Below, in pieces: positions 19,117-21,972 of a stretch of 21,972 bases of DNA. Positions within the stretch are counted from its first letter, which is position 1. Every line of letters starts with the position of its first letter. The DNA is from a virus. The notes beneath the pieces were generated by a model that worked only from the letters and a program-made list of their open reading frames with translations, did not search any database and had not been told where the DNA came from. The stretch spans positions 1-21,972 of IMG/VR virus record IMGVR_UViG_3300032782_000031. One strand, written 5' to 3'. The translations under genes were made by a program, and so were the position numbers.

Positions 19117-20915
19117 TGGCACGCATACCTGGAGTCCCTGATCTCGAACCGGTTTCACGTCCATACATCTCTCCTCAGGAAGCCGGTCAATCCGGAGTTG
19201 CGATTGCGGAAATGGGGCAGGAGATATCCGGTATAGCCTCTGAGGGTCTAGCGTTGCAGGCGCATATCCGCAAGGCTCAAGCGCATGTCGACTCCCTTGC
19301 CGCCAGCAACGAACTCGATGCCGCTTTCCGGCAGATGCAGACTGATCTTGCCAAGACGCAGAATTCCCAGGATGTTCCTCAAGTCGTCGAGCACTACAAG
19401 GAAAGCCTGAACGAAATCTCAAAGAAATGGTCGCAATCTCCGGCGGCAATACAGATTCAGATGTCCGCCGACAGCCTGCGTCCGGAGATGGATCAGCACG
19501 CGCAACTCCGCCAGGTGGATCTGATGGGAAAGGAATTCAAGATTGCGCTCAATCATCAGGGGCAGATATTGTCGCAGGATTATGCCAGTGCCCGGGCCGC
19601 AGGCGATTCCGGAGGGGAAGCGGCAGCGCTCGATGCCTACAGCAGGGCGGTAGAGGGCGGCGTGCAGACGGGGTTGATAGGACAAGTTGAAGCTCAAGAA
19701 AATATTCGCCAGTTTCGCCGTGCGGGTCAGACTATGGAAGTTAGACAGGCGCTGGATAGCCTTAATCCGGAGACAAACCAGAAGATGATCAATGAATTGA
19801 CGTCCAGTCCGGACAAGTTCCCTGATCTGACGAAGGAGGAAATCGGAGACCTGATCGAGCGCGGCAACACGGCTTTCATTAACCACACCCGGCAAAAGGA
19901 GTGGGCGCAAAATCAACTGGTGAAGCAGACTGTAGTTCCTGCGATCATTAAAGACAATACGGACACGCAAACCGGCATATTCCATCTCGACCAGGCTCTT
20001 AAGGCAGTCAGTCATCTGCCTCCCGAACAGGAGGCTGTAGCGGCGGAAGAAGTGCGCAGTCATGCCGCCAATGCGAATGCAGATCTTCTCGATCGGCTGA
20101 ACAAGGCAGACAATCAGATCGAAAGCGCAATTGCTCACAATGATTTTAGAGGAGCTCGCCAGATAACGGACGCCCTGAGAGCGACGACAGAGCAGGCTGG
20201 ACTCCCCTGGTTCTCTAGCCAGACGAGGATCATCGACGCCGCCCGGCGCCAACACGAGGCTGAATATCGAGCCAATTTCAACTTCGATACGCGGATACAG
20301 AAAGCACAGGAAACCGCTAGCAGCACCTTCCTCGCCAACCAGCTTATCCCGCGAATTACCTCAGGACAGATAACGCAGCAGGATTTGAATAATGCTGTCG
20401 GCGAAGGACCGGGAAAGATAAACTACAGAAACTACCTACAGCTTACACATCTTCTCAATCAGGTGCAGAAGGAGCCCGATACTCAGGCGGCATTGAATGT
20501 TCTCTATGATTCCCTTCCCGCTCCACCAAAGACGGCGCCGGCAGACCAGCAAGCGCAATATGACATGATGAAGTGGAATTTGTACGAACAATGGCAGCAG
20601 GGAGTAGCTGAGAAACAGCTCAAAGGAGAGGATAAGACAAAGTATGCCATTGAACTTGTAAAGCCTTTTGTTGCCAAGGACGTAGCAGATAGGTTGGATC
20701 AATTACTTGGAGGACCGCAACAGACGCAATCGCAATCAGTGAAGAGCTTCATCGGAACTGGTCTTTCATGGATAGGAATTGCCACGCCGTGGCAGCTTCC
20801 GGAGGTGACACCGTCGAAATCGGGATTTCCTTCCACTCCGAAAGAGGGCGATAAGAAGAAGAATTCTAGCGGCGACAATCTAATCTATCGCGGCGGCAAG
20901 TGGGTTATCCAGTAA
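19116..20915 (+). CDS. Internal virion protein, gp15-like (599 aa)
   Basis: ATG 19116 shares a base with the preceding stop (TGATG), with GGGGGAG 10 bases upstream. An in-frame TTG at 19107 is less likely. The protein is almost entirely helical and polar, with long Gln/Ala/Glu-rich helices (RKAQAHVDSLAASNELDAAF, NEISKKWSQSPAAIQIQM, LLNQVQKEPDTQAALNV) and no membrane segment. Length, composition and position fit the gp15-type ejection protein, which forms a periplasmic tube for DNA entry. The C-terminus has a short Gly/Lys/Ser region and ends IYRGGKWVIQ. The next gene starts at the stop (TAATG). No enzyme motif is recognised. Confidence 0.75.
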   Translation: MARIPGVPDLEPVSRPYISPQEAGQSGVAIAEMGQEISGIASEGLALQAHIRKAQAHVDSLAASNELDAAFRQMQTDLAKTQNSQDVPQVVEHYKESLNEISKKWSQSPAAIQIQMSADSLRPEMDQHAQLRQVDLMGKEFKIALNHQGQILSQDYASARAAGDSGGEAAALDAYSRAVEGGVQTGLIGQVEAQENIRQFRRAGQTMEVRQALDSLNPETNQKMINELTSSPDKFPDLTKEEIGDLIERGNTAFINHTRQKEWAQNQLVKQTVVPAIIKDNTDTQTGIFHLDQALKAVSHLPPEQEAVAAEEVRSHAANANADLLDRLNKADNQIESAIAHNDFRGARQITDALRATTEQAGLPWFSSQTRIIDAARRQHEAEYRANFNFDTRIQKAQETASSTFLANQLIPRITSGQITQQDLNNAVGEGPGKINYRNYLQLTHLLNQVQKEPDTQAALNVLYDSLPAPPKTAPADQQAQYDMMKWNLYEQWQQGVAEKQLKGEDKTKYAIELVKPFVAKDVADRLDQLLGGPQQTQSQSVKSFIGTGLSWIGIATPWQLPEVTPSKSGFPSTPKEGDKKKNSSGDNLIYRGGKWVIQ

Positions 20916-21972
20916 TGGCTGACAACGTTCAGATCGATCCTAATACCGGAGAGCGTATTGCGGCGCCGCAGATCGACCCTCAGACCGGAGAGCGTATCGG
21001 CCAGCAAGCAGGGAATCCCATTTCCACCAAGATGGCTTCTGATGCATGGAAGGCCGCAACATACAGCAAGATGCTCGACACTTCTCCAGGATATGCCTAC
21101 CAGAACATTGACCAGATCGACAAGCAGATGCACATGCATAGCAAGGATTTCGATTCGAGCATTGGCTATGCGGCGAAGACAGGCTGGGAGGATACGCCTT
21201 TCGGGATGGCGATACGCGGCCAAGCCCCCGAGCCATTCGAATCTGATGATCTTCTCGGCAACTTTGTCCACGATGTTGTCAGTATGGCGACCGATCCCTC
21301 ATTCATTATTCCCACCCTGGTAGGTACTGCGGTTGGGGCTCCCGAGGTTGGAGCTGCGGTGGGTTTTGCTTTGTCTCCCGCTCTGCGGCAGGGACTGATG
21401 GATCATTACACGCGTGGCAATGTCAAAGACTTCGGCGAGTTGGCTTATCGGGCTGGAGACATTCTCTGGTCTGCTGCAAAAGGTTTGGCAACGGGAGAGG
21501 CTGGCGTACTGGCTGGAAAGCTTCCTGTGGGCAAGATGATCGGGAAGAGTGTTCTCGGATCGGCAGCCTTGCGGGGGTTCTATCAGGCCAGCGCAATGAC
21601 GGCGGCAGGGGATCTACTGAACGGTCAGATACCGAAGATGCAAGACTTCGTTCGTTCCGCCGCCGTCATGGTTCCCCTGAATATCGCGACAGGCGGAGTT
21701 CTCTTGCGCGGTAAGCCGGCTGAGCAGGCGATGCAGGATGTCTATGCTCAGACCGGACAGTCTCCCGATGAATTAGCAGTCAAGCTTTCTGCTCAGCCTC
21801 CAGTGGTCCGGGATCTGCCTCCAGGATTACGCCCGGCAATCGACATAGGCGAAGGAGCATTCATTCAGGCTGATCCCGGCGAAACTCACCCTGAACTCGC
21901 CGAGAGGATTCTGGGAGAAAAGGTTGTTTCGCTTGATGAACTGAATGCCGATCCTTCGCTTGCCGACAGAGT
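20915..21972 (+). CDS. Large internal virion protein, gp16-like, N-terminal part (cut by window edge)
   Basis: The frame is open from ATG 20915 (TAATG overlap with the previous stop) to the right edge, about 352 codons. The start has a tandem 12-13-residue repeat (QIDPNTGERIAAP, QIDPQTGERIGQQ). A charged segment follows, then hydrophobic helices (SFIIPTLVGTAVGAPEVGAA, GILWSAAKGLA-type stretches, SAAVMVPLNIATGGVLL). This hydrophobic alternation is like that of very large ejection or polyvalent phage proteins that cross the host envelope with the DNA. A lytic transglycosylase or other enzyme domain may lie beyond the window. The position after gp15-like supports gp16, and it is incomplete here. 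Confidence 0.75.
   Translation, partial: MADNVQIDPNTGERIAAPQIDPQTGERIGQQAGNPISTKMASDAWKAATYSKMLDTSPGYAYQNIDQIDKQMHMHSKDFDSSIGYAAKTGWEDTPFGMAIRGQAPEPFESDDLLGNFVHDVVSMATDPSFIIPTLVGTAVGAPEVGAAVGFALSPALRQGLMDHYTRGNVKDFGELAYRAGDILWSAAKGLATGEAGVLAGKLPVGKMIGKSVLGSAALRGFYQASAMTAAGDLLNGQIPKMQDFVRSAAVMVPLNIATGGVLLRGKPAEQAMQDVYAQTGQSPDELAVKLSAQPPVVRDLPPGLRPAIDIGEGAFIQADPGETHPELAERILGEKVVSLDELNADPSLADR

Overview
The window is part of the genome of a tailed bacteriophage (or prophage) with a short-tailed, T7/podovirus-type virion. The evidence is an almost unbroken plus-strand run of packaging and virion genes from about 4.4 kb to the right edge: a probable small terminase, large terminase, T7 gp8-like portal, scaffold, major capsid protein, cement protein, gp11- and gp12-like tail tubular proteins, then gp13/14/15/16-like internal virion (ejection) proteins. 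There are no tRNA, rRNA or housekeeping genes. The host cannot be named from the sequence. Shine-Dalgarno sites (GGAGG-type), sigma70-like promoters and the internal-virion set point to a bacterial and probably Gram-negative host. Several capsid genes resemble the Bbp16/Bbp19-type capsid gene set of Bordetella phage BPP-1 relatives. This comes from remembered family features, not a database search.

Layout. 1-1100: two tandem minus-strand copies of one gene, the left one cut by the window edge, each with its own sigma70-like promoter. The intact copy has an Ala/Glu/Trp tail encoded by a GC-rich triplet tract. 1219-1437: a doubtful small plus-strand ORF. 1438-1761: no gene, but several inverted repeats, including a 78-nt element closed by a perfect 10-bp stem. 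1762-2860: five small plus-strand genes with overlapping or tightly spaced ends. 2802-3751: a minus-strand operon of four small genes (ParB-like protein, two unknowns, a C2HC zinc finger), converging on and overlapping the preceding gene. 3752-4020: a divergent control region with an extended -10 promoter and several dyads. 4021-5381: zinc-binding small proteins, a TerS-like protein that may be translated from a leaderless mRNA, and a DUF6527-like protein. 5400-21972: the packaging and virion module.

How the genes work together: TerS and TerL would drive DNA through the portal into a shell built from the scaffold and major capsid protein and stabilised by the cement protein. The gp11/gp12-like proteins complete the tail, and the gp13-gp16-like proteins form the ejection machinery. 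Embedded among them are a glycosyltransferase, a protein with two eukaryote-style C2H2 zinc fingers, and two small charged proteins.

The most notable observation is a short C-terminal signature (hydrophobic pair, acidic residue, Tyr, two residues, Ser-Pro-x-Pro-Pro, then Lys) shared by three consecutive proteins: the two small charged proteins and the scaffold. It looks like a common capsid-docking tag. Other notable items are a beta-rich module shared between the two tail tube proteins, the recent tandem duplication at the left edge, and an unusual number of small Cys-pair (zinc-type) proteins.
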